A stretch of DNA of 32,034 bases from Kitasatospora aureofaciens (GCF_019192735.1 NZ_JAHTKP010000079.1:1-32034); one strand, 5' to 3'; positions 1 through 8,881 are shown, counted from the stretch's first letter. Numbers and translations: made by a program. Notes: a model not told the origin generated them from the letters alone.

Positions 1-716
1 GCCGGACAGGGGCCGAAGGTCGCGGGGCGTGATTCGGCAGTGAGCCGCATCCGGCGGGACAGGAGCCGGTGTGGCTTGGTGGAGCAATTGTTGCCAGGTG
101 GGATCGGTCGTCGACAAGACCCCCTTGTTACGATCCGCCGTCGTATTCAGGGGGCGTCGGCGTTGATCAACGGGGCGGGTTGCGCGGCCGCGCCAATGTG
201 CTGAGCTGCGTAGATGTTGCGGTCGGGGGTTGCGGAAGGGCCGGGGCGCGGGCACTATCGCCCGTCGTGGACCCGTTTTCCGTGTGAGCGGGCTCACGGT
301 TTATGTCCGCTTTTGTCCCATTTGCCCACTGCTGACCGGATTGCCGCCGTCGCTTTGGGTGCAGACGATCTGCCCGGGTTGAGACCCGCGTCACACGCGG
401 ATACCTGCCCCGCACGCGCTGTCGGCGCGATCAGAGTCCGCGACGATCGCCCAGCCGGCGGTTCCGCCCGGGCGACGGCATGCTGGGGGGCCATGGCGCT
501 GACCCGACGCGCCCGCCGCCCCGTCGCCGGCCGCACGGTGGGGGACCCCAGGGCGAGCGCCCAGGCGACGACGACGGACTGTTCTCGTCCGTCGACGGTG
601 GCCAGGTCTGGTGCGGCGGCCTGCCGCTCCGCGGCGTGGGAAGTCCGCGCAGCGGCCCGGCCCACCTGTAATAAGCACGGCTCTGGCCCGTAATCGGTGG
701 TTGCGCGGTGTGGCGA
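1..716. other. No supported gene; probable IS end near 680
   Basis: All frames on both strands were read. Open frames exist because of GC content, but none shows a recognisable family, a convincing ribosome-binding site with a start, or a signal peptide. The stretch near 676-716 (GGCTCTGGCC at about 680-689) lies just beyond the stop of the transposase remnant at 717-860. It may be the terminal inverted repeat of that element, but I could not find the partner repeat in the window. Confidence 0.4.
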
Positions 717-860
717 TCACTGGCGGAGGGCGCGGTGGCGGAGGAGGGTGAACCCGGCTCGGCCGTGTATCCGCCTCGTGATCTTCTTCGTGCGGGTGTT
801 GACGCCTTCGGTGCGGCCGTTGCGGCGTGGGGTGGTGAGGCCGGCGTTGACAGCGGCGCG
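717..860 (-). pseudogene. ISL3-family transposase, C-terminal remnant
   Basis: On the minus strand the last ~45 residues before the stop at 717-719 read NGRTEGVNTRTKKITRRIHG followed by RAGFTLLRHRALRQ. This is the hallmark C-terminal block of ISL3-type transposases (N-G-x-x-E-G-x-N-x-x-x-K ... GRAGFxLLRxR). The rest of the protein, normally about 400 residues including the DDE catalytic core, is absent. The reading frame continues upstream only into unrelated Arg/Pro-rich sequence. It is therefore a dead fragment of an insertion sequence next to the promoter side of the first sensor phosphatase gene. The family assignment rests on the motif alone. Confidence 0.7.
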
Positions 861-1040
861 GGGTGACCACCGTTCGGTCGCCTTCGGCGCGGCCCTGCGT
901 TCATTGGACAGGCCCTCCGGCTCCGGGGCGCCGACCTGCCCGGCGGTGTGTTCGGCCGTCCGGCGGCTTCGCGCGTGCACATCTGCGGGCCAGGTGGCAG
1001 CGTGGAGGAGTCATGACCCGGATGCGCGGGGACGGCCTGG

Positions 1041-3800
1041 ATGCACGGAGTGGACAGCCCTGCCCATGGGGGTGCGGAACCGGGCGGACCGGGGGAACAC
1101 CGGTCCGCCCGGGGTCGGCTGCGCTCGCGGCTGCGGGCGCGCAGTGTCGCCGGGCAGGTGTTCCTGTGGATGCTCGTCGTGGTGGTGCTGCTCGTCGCCG
1201 CGACGCTGACGGCACTCATCCTGCAGGCCCGGAGCTATGCCACGAGTGACGCCGAGCACCGCACGCGCGCCGCAGCCATCACCCTGGCGCAGGTCCCCAC
1301 GGTGGTGAACGCTCTGGACAGCGCCAACCCGACCGCGGTGCTGCAGCCGCTGGCCCTGGACATCACGAAAATGGGCGGCTTCGACTACGTCGCGATCGCC
1401 AGCCCCGAGGGGATCCGCTACGCCCAGACTGCCCATCCCGAGCTGATCGGGCAGCACCTCATCGGCCCGTACGAGCCGGCCCTCAAGGGGCCGATCACCA
1501 TCAGCTTCACCGCGCCCATCGGACAGGTCGTGGAAAGCAGCGCGCCGGTCACCAGGCCGGATGGTTCGGTCGCCGGCCTGGTCCAGGTCGGCTACACCGT
1601 CGCGCACGCGGGCAGTGCGGTGAGCCGGCAGTTGCCGGTCCTGTTCGGCGGCGCGGTCGCCGCGGTCGCCGTGGGCACGAGCGGGGCAGTGCTGGTGCGT
1701 CGGCGGCTGCGCCGCCAGACGCACGGCCTGGGCCCGGCCGAGATGACGCGGATGTACGAGCACCACGACGCGGTGCTGCACGCGGTTCGCGAGGGCGTGC
1801 TGATCGTCGGCGGGGACGGGCGGGCGCTGCTGGCGAACGACGAGGCCCGGCGGCTGCTGGAGCTGCCTCCGGAGGTGGAGGGGCGACCGGTCACCGAGCT
1901 GGGGCTCGATCCCGGGCTGGCTGAGCTGCTGGCATCCGGGCGGGCCGCCACCGACGAGGTGCACCCGGCCGAGGACCGGCTGCTCGCCGTCAACAACCGC
2001 CCCACCGCGCCGTTCGGCGGCGGGCCCGGCAGCGTCGCGACGATCCGGGACACCACCGAGCTGCGGGCGCTGGCCGGGCAGGCCGAGGCGGCCCGGGCCC
2101 GGCTGAAGCTGCTCTACGACGCGGGTGTACGGGTTGGCACCACCCTGGACGTGGCGCGCACCGCGCAGGAGCTGGCGGATGCGGTGGTTCCCCGGTTCGC
2201 GGACTTCGCCACGGTCGAGCTGGCCGAGGCGGTGCTGCGCGGTGACGAGCCGCTCCCGGGCACGGGCACTGCGGGAGGCCCGCGGATCCGCCGGGTGGCC
2301 GCCGGCGGCATCCGCGAGGACCGGCTGTTCTACCCGGTGGGCTCGCAGATCAGCCCGCTGCCCGGCACGCCGGAGGCCACTGCCCTGGAGAGCGGGCGGG
2401 CCACGCTGGCGGCCGATCTGCGTCAGGCGCATGCCTGGCGGGCGCGCGACCCGCAGACCGCCGACCGGATCCTCGCGTACGGGGTCCATTCGCTGATCTC
2501 CGCGCCGCTCAAGGCGCGCGGCCTGACCCTGGGCACGGCCACGTTCTGGCGCGCGGGGGAGTCCGAGCCGTTCGGGGATGAGGACGTTGCCTTCGCCGAG
2601 GAACTGGTCGCCCGCGCGGCGATGTGCGTCGACAACGCCCGTCGCTACACCCGTGAGTCCCGGATGGCCGAGACGCTGCAGCGCAGCCTGCTGCCCCGGG
2701 GACTGCCCGAGCAGAGTGCCCTGGAGGTGGCCTACCGCTACCGGCCGGCGCAGCGAGGGGTCGGCGGGGACTGGTTCGACGTCATCCCGCTGCCCGGCTT
2801 CCGCGTGGCACTGGTCGTCGGTGACATCGTCGGCCACGGCCTGCACGCCGCCGCCACCATGGGCCGACTACGCACCGCCGTCCTCAACTTCTCCGCCCTC
2901 GACCTGCCCCCGGACGAACTGCTCGCCCGCCTCGACGAACTGGTCACCCGGCTCGACCCCGGCGGGGCCACCGAGGACGAGGAGACGGCCGGCGTCACGG
3001 GCGCCACCTGCCTGTACACGATCTACGACCCGGTCTCCGGACACTGCACCATGGCGCGGGCGGGCCACCCCCCGCCCGCCCTGGTACACACCGACGGCAG
3101 CGTGGAGTTCGTCGACCTGCCCGCCGGCCCGCCACTCGGCGTGGGCGGCCTGCCCTTCGAAACCACCGAACTCCAGCTGGCACCCGGCACCACACTGGTC
3201 CTCTACACCGACGGACTCGTCACCAGCCGCGACCGCGATCTGGACACCGGACTCACCGCACTACGTGCCGCCCTGGCCGACGCCCACACCGACGAATCCC
3301 CGGACGACACCTGCCAGGCCGTGTTCGAGGCGCTGGTCCCGCCGCGTCCGGGCGACGACATCGCCCTCCTCGTCGCGCGCACGCAACTTTTCGAGCCCGA
3401 CCAGGTGGCCATCTGGGACGTACCCGACGACTTCGCCGCCGTCTCCCGCATCCGCAACGCATGCGCCGACCAGCTGACCACCTGGGGTCTGGAGGAACTG
3501 ACCTTCACCACCGAGCTGATCCTCAGCGAGCTGATCACCAACGCCGTCCGCTACGGCACCGAGCCCATCCGCGTCCGCATGCTGCGCGACACCAGCCTGG
3601 TCTGCGAGGTCTCCGACAGCAGCAGCACCGCCCCACACCTGCGCTACGCCGACGCCATGGACGAAGGAGGCCGGGGCCTGTTCCTGGTGGCCCAGCTGGC
3701 CGAGCGGTGGGGGACCAGGTACACGGCCCGGGGCAAGGTCATCTGGTCCGAGCAACCACTGACCGCACCCGAGTTCCAGTTCGAGGCGATGCTGCAGTAG
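1041..3800 (+). CDS. Membrane sensor SpoIIE-type phosphatase with anti-sigma ATPase domain (copy 1)
   Basis: The protein has 919 residues. Its order is a short basic N-terminus, TM1 (~39-62), an extracytoplasmic CitA/DcuS-like sCache domain (~63-196), TM2 (~199-219), PAS (~236-345), GAF (~365-530), a SpoIIE/PP2C serine phosphatase (~560-785; GGDWFDV near 575, DIVGHG near 595, DDIALLV near 773) and a C-terminal HATPase_c of the RsbW type (~795-910; ELILSELITNAVRYG, DEGGRGLFLV). Such proteins dephosphorylate anti-anti-sigma factors and may also bind or phosphorylate them, linking an external signal to sigma-factor release. ATG 1041 is the first ATG after an in-frame stop at 1014-1016, with GGGGA 8 nt upstream. 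The GLGPAEMTRMYEHHD block at the PAS border is identical in the paralogue at 4956-7742. The ligand is unknown. CitA-like sCache domains often bind carboxylates, but that is only an inference here. Confidence 0.9.
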   Translation: MHGVDSPAHGGAEPGGPGEHRSARGRLRSRLRARSVAGQVFLWMLVVVVLLVAATLTALILQARSYATSDAEHRTRAAAITLAQVPTVVNALDSANPTAVLQPLALDITKMGGFDYVAIASPEGIRYAQTAHPELIGQHLIGPYEPALKGPITISFTAPIGQVVESSAPVTRPDGSVAGLVQVGYTVAHAGSAVSRQLPVLFGGAVAAVAVGTSGAVLVRRRLRRQTHGLGPAEMTRMYEHHDAVLHAVREGVLIVGGDGRALLANDEARRLLELPPEVEGRPVTELGLDPGLAELLASGRAATDEVHPAEDRLLAVNNRPTAPFGGGPGSVATIRDTTELRALAGQAEAARARLKLLYDAGVRVGTTLDVARTAQELADAVVPRFADFATVELAEAVLRGDEPLPGTGTAGGPRIRRVAAGGIREDRLFYPVGSQISPLPGTPEATALESGRATLAADLRQAHAWRARDPQTADRILAYGVHSLISAPLKARGLTLGTATFWRAGESEPFGDEDVAFAEELVARAAMCVDNARRYTRESRMAETLQRSLLPRGLPEQSALEVAYRYRPAQRGVGGDWFDVIPLPGFRVALVVGDIVGHGLHAAATMGRLRTAVLNFSALDLPPDELLARLDELVTRLDPGGATEDEETAGVTGATCLYTIYDPVSGHCTMARAGHPPPALVHTDGSVEFVDLPAGPPLGVGGLPFETTELQLAPGTTLVLYTDGLVTSRDRDLDTGLTALRAALADAHTDESPDDTCQAVFEALVPPRPGDDIALLVARTQLFEPDQVAIWDVPDDFAAVSRIRNACADQLTTWGLEELTFTTELILSELITNAVRYGTEPIRVRMLRDTSLVCEVSDSSSTAPHLRYADAMDEGGRGLFLVAQLAERWGTRYTARGKVIWSEQPLTAPEFQFEAMLQ

Positions 3801-3849
3801 CCCGGACCACGGGCGTTGCGGGTGTGAGCCGGCCGACGCCCGCGGCCGG

Positions 3850-4086
3850 ATGACCGGTCTGCTGCAGGCCGTCCTCGCGATCAGCCGCGACCTCGAACTC
3901 CCGGTCCTGCCCACGCTGACCCCGCTCGCTGCGGGGGCCGACTACCGTCCCGCCACTGAGCCTGCCCTGCTCGGCGGCGACTGGTACGACGCGCCGGCCC
4001 TACCCGACAGCACCCGGACCGCGGTCATCGGCGACGTGGCCGGCCGTGATGCCCCGGGCGAGCCGGTCGCCGTGAACGGCGCCTAG
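3850..4086 (+). pseudogene. SpoIIE/PP2C phosphatase fragment
   Basis: The 78-codon frame reads ...ADYRPATEPALLGGDWYDA... followed by AVIGDVAGRDA, the N-terminal metal-binding part of a SpoIIE phosphatase domain. It then runs off into AVNGA and a stop. Normally the domain needs about 200 residues, including the later D-D metal ligands, which are missing. The usual VxGDVxGHG histidine is Arg here (GDVAGRDA), a further sign of decay. The family resembles the smaller RsbU/SpoIIE enzymes (GGDWYDAF) rather than the two large neighbours (GGDWFDVI), so this is probably a third paralogue and not a duplicated piece of the first gene. It begins about 50 bp after that gene ends. Confidence 0.7.
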
Positions 4087-4238
4087 AGCGCGCTCTTCCC
4101 CTCCTCCGTCAACTCACCTCGGAGGTACGGGGGTTGCCGGTCGATCGCGTCCTGGTGGATGCACAGCGTGCGCAATGCCACCGGGCTGCCGACGAAGACC
4201 GGCACGGAGGCAGGGATCTGCCCTGCCACGGAGGCCAT
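4083..4238 (-). CDS. Small hypothetical ORF, 51 residues
   Basis: An ATG at 4236-4238 (minus strand) is preceded by GAGGGA. It opens a 51-residue frame, MASVAGQIPASVPVFVG... ending ELTEEGKSAL. The amino-acid composition is balanced and not Arg/Pro-rich like the shadow frames in this DNA, so it may be translated or may be the tail of a lost gene. No family is recognised. Its stop overlaps the end of the phosphatase fragment on the other strand by a few bases. Given that it is surrounded by gene debris on both sides, a relic is the likelier reading. Confidence 0.25.
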   Translation of the reverse strand: MASVAGQIPASVPVFVGSPVALRTLCIHQDAIDRQPPYLRGELTEEGKSAL

Positions 4239-4388
4239 TCCCTCGGCCCCCTACCCGATCGCACTCAGGTGCCAGAACAGCAGCGGGACTTCATCCAACT
4301 GACGGTCACTCTGGCGGGTGGACCTGGGCTGGGGGCGCTGTCGGCTGGGTCCGCCTCCGGGCTCTGCTCAACTGTAGCCGTCTGTAGG

Positions 4389-4487
4389 TCAGTTATCGCC
4401 GAAGGAAAACTCCGCGGTGACGGGCGCGTGGTCACTCCACCGCTCCCGCTGGACACGGTGGACCGGCAGACCGATGCGCAGGAGGTG
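4389..4487 (-). pseudogene. Exonuclease III-like (EEP family) C-terminal remnant, copy A
   Basis: Read on the minus strand this is ...LPVHRVQRERWSDHAPVTAEFSFGDN-stop. RWSDHAPV is the catalytic C-terminal motif of exodeoxyribonuclease III and related endonuclease/exonuclease/phosphatase enzymes (S-D-H-x-P-V, with the active-site His). Only about 32 C-terminal residues remain of a ~260-residue enzyme. The truncated side abuts, at 4487/4488, the truncated side of an sdhB fragment on the opposite strand. Related tails occur at 8988-9055 and 21300-21401. Confidence 0.7.
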
Positions 4488-4661
4488 CATGGGCTGGGCT
4501 ACTGCAACATCACCAAGTGCTGCACCGAGGTCTGCCCCGAGCGCATCAAGATCACGGACAATGCGCTGATCCCGCTCAAGGAACGGGTCGCGGACCGCAA
4601 GTACGACCGGCTGGTCTGGTTCGGCAGCAGGATCGGCCGACGCACCGAACCGGCGCGGTGA
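4488..4661 (+). pseudogene. sdhB: Succinate dehydrogenase iron-sulfur subunit, C-terminal remnant
   Basis: The 57 residues HGLGYCNITKCCTEVCPERI continuing KITDNALIPLKERVADRKYD match the C-terminal end of the actinobacterial SdhB/FrdB iron-sulfur subunit, including the last Cys cluster (C-N-I-T-K-C-C-T-E-V-C-P) that helps bind the 3Fe-4S/4Fe-4S centres. The N-terminal 2Fe-2S ferredoxin domain and the first half of the C-terminal domain are missing, and there are no sdhA, sdhC or sdhD genes nearby. The open frame upstream of 4488 (to about 4134) shows no SdhB similarity; it crosses the exonuclease tail encoded on the other strand. It cannot be functional. Confidence 0.85.
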
Positions 4662-4881
4662 GCACCGGACGCTCAGGTCCGGTCACGCACAGGTCCGCCT
4701 CGATTCGCACGGCGCAGGCCGGAGCGATGGTGATCTCGAAGTCTCCAGCCCGCGCCATGGGGCGCCCCGCGGGTCGGCACTCCGCCTCTCACCTGCACCA
4801 ATCCGCCCTCTCACCCGCGCCGACCCGCCGCTGATCCGATTGGAACGCAGACCGACAGTCGAGATCGGTCCGTTTGGCGTC

Positions 4882-4906
4882 AACAATGGGATTTGTCCCT
4901 ATTGTT
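4882..4906. promoter_or_regulatory. Imperfect palindrome, candidate operator before sensor gene 2
   Basis: AACAATGGGA (4882-4891) faces TCCCTATTGTT (4896-4906) across a 4-nt centre, a dyad with one unpaired base. It is AT-rich for this genome and lies about 50 bp upstream of the preferred GTG start at 4956, where a repressor or activator would be expected to bind. No regulator gene is adjacent. An RNA hairpin in the leader is also possible. Confidence 0.4.
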
Positions 4907-4955
4907 CTGGAGCAAGGCTGGGCCTGGCTTGGTCGACTTGCAGAGAAGTGCTGAT

Positions 4956-7742
4956 GTGCCCGGGCGGCTTCCTCGTCCGAGGCGCAGCGGGCAAGGACGC
5001 CAAGAATACGGCCGGCCGCATGCGGGAAGGCCGAGGCGGCTGTTCAAGGGCCTGCTGAGCCTGCGCAGCCTCGCCGGCCCGGGGTTCCTCCTGCAACTGG
5101 CGGTGATGCTGCTGATCGTCGTCGCCGCGCTGGGGGCTCTCGTGGTCGGGGCCCGGCGCGACACCACGGCGGATGCCCAGAGCCGGACACTCGCCGCGGC
5201 GCAGGCGTTCGCGAACTCTCCGGGGATCCTGACGGCACTGAGCGGCCCCGACCCGACCGCAGCCCTGCAGCCGTACGCCGAGGCGGCCCGGAAGGCCGCC
5301 GGCGTGGATGCCATCATCGTCTACCGGTTGGACGGGATCACGCTCACCCACAGCGACCCGAACCAGATCGGGAAGCACGTCATCGGTCCCTACGCGCAGG
5401 CGGCGACCGGCAAGCCCTTTACCAGGACCTTCCACGGATCGCTGGGCCTCTCCGTGATCTCGGCGGTACCCGTCAAGGCCGCCGACGGCTCCGTCGTCGC
5501 CATCGTCTCCTCCCCGGTCACGGTCGAGAAGGTGCAGCACAGGGTGAACCAGCAGCTGCCGGTCCTGTTCGGCGGTGCCACGGTGGCTCTTGCCATCGGC
5601 GCGGGCGGGGCGAGCCTGGTGAGCCGCCGGCTGCAGCGGCAGACCCATGGCCTGGGCCCGGCCGAGATGACCAGGATGTACGAGCACCACGACGCCGTGC
5701 TGCACGCCGTCCGGGAGGGCGTGCTGATCCTCGGCGAGGACGGCCGCCTGCTGCTGGCCAACGACGAGGCCTCCCGGTTGCTCGGCCTGCCCGCCGACTG
5801 CGAAGGCCGTCCGATCACCGAGCTGGGCCCGGGCCACCCGGTCGCCGAGCTGCTGGCCTCGGGGCGAGTGGTCACCGACGCCGTGGTCGGCTCCGGCGAC
5901 CGCCTACTCTCGGTGAACATCCGGGCCACCGACCGCAACGGGGGACCGCCGGGGCGGGTCGCGACCCTGCGCGACTCCACCGAGCTGCGCGCCCTGTCCG
6001 ACAAGGCCGAGGCGGCCCGCGAGCGCCTCAAGGTGCTGTACGAAGCCAGCAACACGATCGGCACCACACTCGACGTGGTGCGCACCGCCCAGGAACTCGC
6101 CGAGGCGGCCGTCCCGAGCTTCGCCGACTACGCCACCGTCGACCTCGCGGAGCCCGTCCTGCACGGCGACGAGCCCACCGGCACCCGGATCCTCCAACTG
6201 CAGCGCGCCGGGCTGAGCGGCGTCCACCCGGACACGCCGTTCCATCCCGTCGGTGCGACCATTCCGATCGTTCCCACCGCCCCGCTCGGCCGCAGCCTGC
6301 AGCACGGCCAGTCCGTGATCGAGACGGATCTGACCAGCGCCGGCGTCTGGCACGACGACGCCCCGGACCGGGCCCGGCGCACGGTCGACCACGGCATCCA
6401 CTCGCTGCTGAGCGTGCCGCTGCTCGCCCGAGGCCAGGTCCTCGGCGTGGCCGTCTTCTGGCGCGCGGCCTCAACGGAGCTCTTCGACGAGGACGACCTC
6501 TCGCTGGCCGAGGAGCTGGTCGCCCGGGCCGCCGTTTGCATCGACAACGCCCGCCGCTACACCCGCGAGCACCGGATGGCCGTCACCCTCCAGCACAGCC
6601 TGCTACCCGGCGGACTGCCCGAGCAGAGCGCCCTGGACGTCGCCTACCGCTACCTGCCCGCCGAGGCCGGCGTGGGCGGCGACTGGTTCGACGTGATCCC
6701 GCTGCCCGGCGCCCGGGTCGCCCTGGTGGTGGGCGACGTGGTCGGCCACGGCCTGCACGCCGCCGCCACCATGGGCCAGCTGCGCACCGCCGTGCACAAC
6801 TTCTCCTCCCTCGACCTGCCCCCGGACGAACTGCTCGGCCACCTGGACGACCTGGTCAACCAGATCGACCAGGACCGGGCGGCCAAGGACGGCGACGCCA
6901 TCACCGGCGCGACCTGCCTATACGCCATCTACGACCCGGTCACCCTGCGCTGCGCCATGGCCCGGGCCGGGCACCTGCTGCCGGCCCTGGTCCACCCGGA
7001 CGGCTCGGTGGAGTTCCCCGAGTTGCCCGCCGGGCCGCCGCTCGGCCTGGTCGGCCTGCCGTTCGAGAACGCCGAACTACAGCTGCGGGAGGGCACCCGG
7101 CTGGTCCTCTACACCGACGGGCTGGTCGAGGACCGCTCCCGGGACATCGACGTCGGCCTCGAACTGCTGCGCACCACCCTCGGCCAGGGCGACCGCAGCC
7201 CCGACGACACCTGCGAGGCGGTGCTGAACGCCCTGCTGCCGGCCAACCCGACCGACGACATCGCCCTGCTGGTCGCCCGGACCAGGGCGCTGCCCGCCGA
7301 CCGGATCGCCGTCTGGCACGTCCCGGCCGACCCGGCCGCCGTCGCCCGGGTCCGGGCCGGCGTCGCGGAACGGCTCACCGAGTGGGGGCTGGACGAGATG
7401 ACCTTCGCCACCGAACTGATCGTCAGCGAGCTGGTCACCAACGCCATCCGGTACGCCATCGGTCCGATCCGGCTCCGGCTGCTCCGTGACCGCGCACTCA
7501 TCTGCGAGGTCTCCGACGGCAGCAGCACCTCCCCGCACCTGCGGTACGCGGTCAGCACCGACGAGGGCGGGCGCGGGCTGTTCCTGGTCGCCCAGCTCTC
7601 CGAGCGCTGGGGCACCCGCTACACCCCCAACGGCAAAGTCATCTGGGCCGAACAGCACCTCCACGAGAGCGCCACCCCGGCAGTGGAAGGTCCCGGCGAG
7701 ATCCCGCTCGTGACCACCGAAGGACGTCTGGAGTCATCGTGA
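4956..7742 (+). CDS. Membrane sensor SpoIIE-type phosphatase with anti-sigma ATPase domain (copy 2)
   Basis: This is a paralogue of the protein at 1041-3800 with the same architecture: TM1 (~43-67), sCache-like extracytoplasmic domain, TM2 (~201-222), PAS (~237-343), GAF (~361-535), SpoIIE phosphatase (GGDWFDV near 574, DVVGHG near 594, DDIALLV near 769) and RsbW-type HATPase (~782-898, ELIVSELVTNAIRY, DEGGRGLFLV). All visible catalytic motifs are intact. I chose GTG 4956, with AGAGAAG at 4942-4948. The frame is open from a TTG at 4893, but that codon sits inside the palindrome at 4882-4906 and lacks a ribosome-binding site. The stop (7740-7742) overlaps the GTG of the solute-binding protein by 4 bp, implying translational coupling. 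The sensor domains diverge more between the two copies than the PAS and phosphatase parts do, so they may read different ligands. Confidence 0.9.
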   Translation: MPGRLPRPRRSGQGRQEYGRPHAGRPRRLFKGLLSLRSLAGPGFLLQLAVMLLIVVAALGALVVGARRDTTADAQSRTLAAAQAFANSPGILTALSGPDPTAALQPYAEAARKAAGVDAIIVYRLDGITLTHSDPNQIGKHVIGPYAQAATGKPFTRTFHGSLGLSVISAVPVKAADGSVVAIVSSPVTVEKVQHRVNQQLPVLFGGATVALAIGAGGASLVSRRLQRQTHGLGPAEMTRMYEHHDAVLHAVREGVLILGEDGRLLLANDEASRLLGLPADCEGRPITELGPGHPVAELLASGRVVTDAVVGSGDRLLSVNIRATDRNGGPPGRVATLRDSTELRALSDKAEAARERLKVLYEASNTIGTTLDVVRTAQELAEAAVPSFADYATVDLAEPVLHGDEPTGTRILQLQRAGLSGVHPDTPFHPVGATIPIVPTAPLGRSLQHGQSVIETDLTSAGVWHDDAPDRARRTVDHGIHSLLSVPLLARGQVLGVAVFWRAASTELFDEDDLSLAEELVARAAVCIDNARRYTREHRMAVTLQHSLLPGGLPEQSALDVAYRYLPAEAGVGGDWFDVIPLPGARVALVVGDVVGHGLHAAATMGQLRTAVHNFSSLDLPPDELLGHLDDLVNQIDQDRAAKDGDAITGATCLYAIYDPVTLRCAMARAGHLLPALVHPDGSVEFPELPAGPPLGLVGLPFENAELQLREGTRLVLYTDGLVEDRSRDIDVGLELLRTTLGQGDRSPDDTCEAVLNALLPANPTDDIALLVARTRALPADRIAVWHVPADPAAVARVRAGVAERLTEWGLDEMTFATELIVSELVTNAIRYAIGPIRLRLLRDRALICEVSDGSSTSPHLRYAVSTDEGGRGLFLVAQLSERWGTRYTPNGKVIWAEQHLHESATPAVEGPGEIPLVTTEGRLESS

Positions 7743-8881
7743 CCGCATCTCGTGCCCGAACGGCGACCGTCTCCGGCTGCCTGGTCCTCCTGGCCATGGG
7801 CCTGGGCGCGTGCGGCCACACACCGCCTGCCACACCCAAAGACCCGTCGGTGGCCACCTCCGCGAAGGACGTGGGCGGCATGGACGCACTGACCGCCGCG
7901 GCGAAGAAGGAGGGCACGCTCAGAGCGATCGCGATCCCCCGCGACTGGGCCGACTACGGCGGCCTGATCGACGGCTTCGAGAAGAAGTACGGGATCACGG
8001 TCACGGTCGACAATCCTCTGGGCCACAGCCAGGACGAGATCGACGCCATCAAGAAGAACGGGACACAGCAGAGTGCCCCCGACGTCATCGACGTAGGGGA
8101 CACGTTCGCCCGGGCAGCAGGCCGACAGAACCTGCTCGCGCCGTACAAGGTCGCCGCGTACCGCTCGATCCCGAGCAACCAGAAGGACCCGCAGGCCCGT
8201 TGGTCCAACAACTACGGGGGCTACATCTCCATCGGCTGCGACGCGAACCGCGTCGAGGTCTGTCCCCAGACCTTCGCCGATCTGCTGAAACCCGCTTACC
8301 AGGGCAAGGTCGCGCTTGAGGGCGACCCCACCCGCTCCGAGACCGGATTCGCCAGCGTGTACGCGGCGGCCCTGGCGAACGGCGGATCGTTCGACAACAT
8401 CCAGCCCGGCCTCGACTTCTTCGCCAAGCTCAAGCAGGCGGGCAACCTCAACCCGGTCGATGCCACCTCGGCCACGGTCGCGAGCGGCCAGACGCCCATC
8501 AGCATCAATTGGGACTTCGTCAACCTCAACTACACCGACCAGCTCCGCAGCAAAGGCGTCAACTGGCAGGTCTCGATCCCCTTCGACAGCAGCTTCGCCC
8601 AGTACTACGCGCTGGCGATCAACAAGGACGCCCCACACCCGGCGGCCGCCCGCCTGTGGCAGGAGTACCTCTTCAGCACCGAGGGTCAGAACCTCCGGCT
8701 CAACGGCTACGCCCGCCCGGTGCTGCTCGACGCCATGAAGAAGGACGGCACCCTTGACGAGGCCGCCTTCGCAAGATTGCCGACGGTTGAGGGAACGCCC
8801 GAGTTCCCGACGGATGCGCAGACCGAGAAGGCGAAGGAGATGGTCGCCGTGGGCTGGGCGAAGGTCGTCGCGGACGGCTGA
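7739..8881 (+). CDS. Extracellular solute-binding lipoprotein, ABC type (family 1, AfuA-like)
   Basis: The 380-residue protein starts with a lipoprotein signal (basic start, hydrophobic stretch ~11-22, lipobox LGAC with Cys25). A periplasmic-binding-protein fold follows: AAKKEGTLRAIAIPRDWADY, GGLIDGFEKKYGI, DVIDVGDTFAR and SINWDFVNLNY, typical of the COG1840/SBP_bac_8 group that binds Fe3+, polyamines, thiamine or phosphonates. GTG 7739 is preceded by GGAG at 7730-7733 and overlaps the upstream stop by 4 bp. No permease or ATPase gene is in the window, so it is an orphan in transport terms. Coupling to a sensor phosphatase suggests it presents a ligand to the sCache domain, but it could also serve a distant transporter. 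The substrate cannot be told from sequence by eye. Confidence 0.85.
   Translation: MTASRARTATVSGCLVLLAMGLGACGHTPPATPKDPSVATSAKDVGGMDALTAAAKKEGTLRAIAIPRDWADYGGLIDGFEKKYGITVTVDNPLGHSQDEIDAIKKNGTQQSAPDVIDVGDTFARAAGRQNLLAPYKVAAYRSIPSNQKDPQARWSNNYGGYISIGCDANRVEVCPQTFADLLKPAYQGKVALEGDPTRSETGFASVYAAALANGGSFDNIQPGLDFFAKLKQAGNLNPVDATSATVASGQTPISINWDFVNLNYTDQLRSKGVNWQVSIPFDSSFAQYYALAINKDAPHPAAARLWQEYLFSTEGQNLRLNGYARPVLLDAMKKDGTLDEAAFARLPTVEGTPEFPTDAQTEKAKEMVAVGWAKVVADG

Noticed and set aside
294..665. Minus-strand frame of 123 codons near the window start
   Set aside because: Mixed composition looked faintly protein-like, but no motif, no ribosome-binding site and no family match were visible.
1011..2846. 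Long minus-strand open frame (~611 codons) opposite the first sensor phosphatase
   Set aside because: It has a Gln/Arg/His/Gly-rich composition and no motif, and it is the antisense shadow of a clear plus-strand gene in GC-biased DNA.
4576..4758. Minus-strand frame starting MARAGDFEITIAPACAVRIE
   Set aside because: The first 30 residues look plausible, but the rest is the antisense of the sdhB tail, and there is no ribosome-binding site or family match.
4893..4955. TTG start extending the second sensor phosphatase by 21 residues
   Set aside because: TTG without a ribosome-binding site and located within a palindrome; GTG 4956 has AGAGAAG at a suitable distance.
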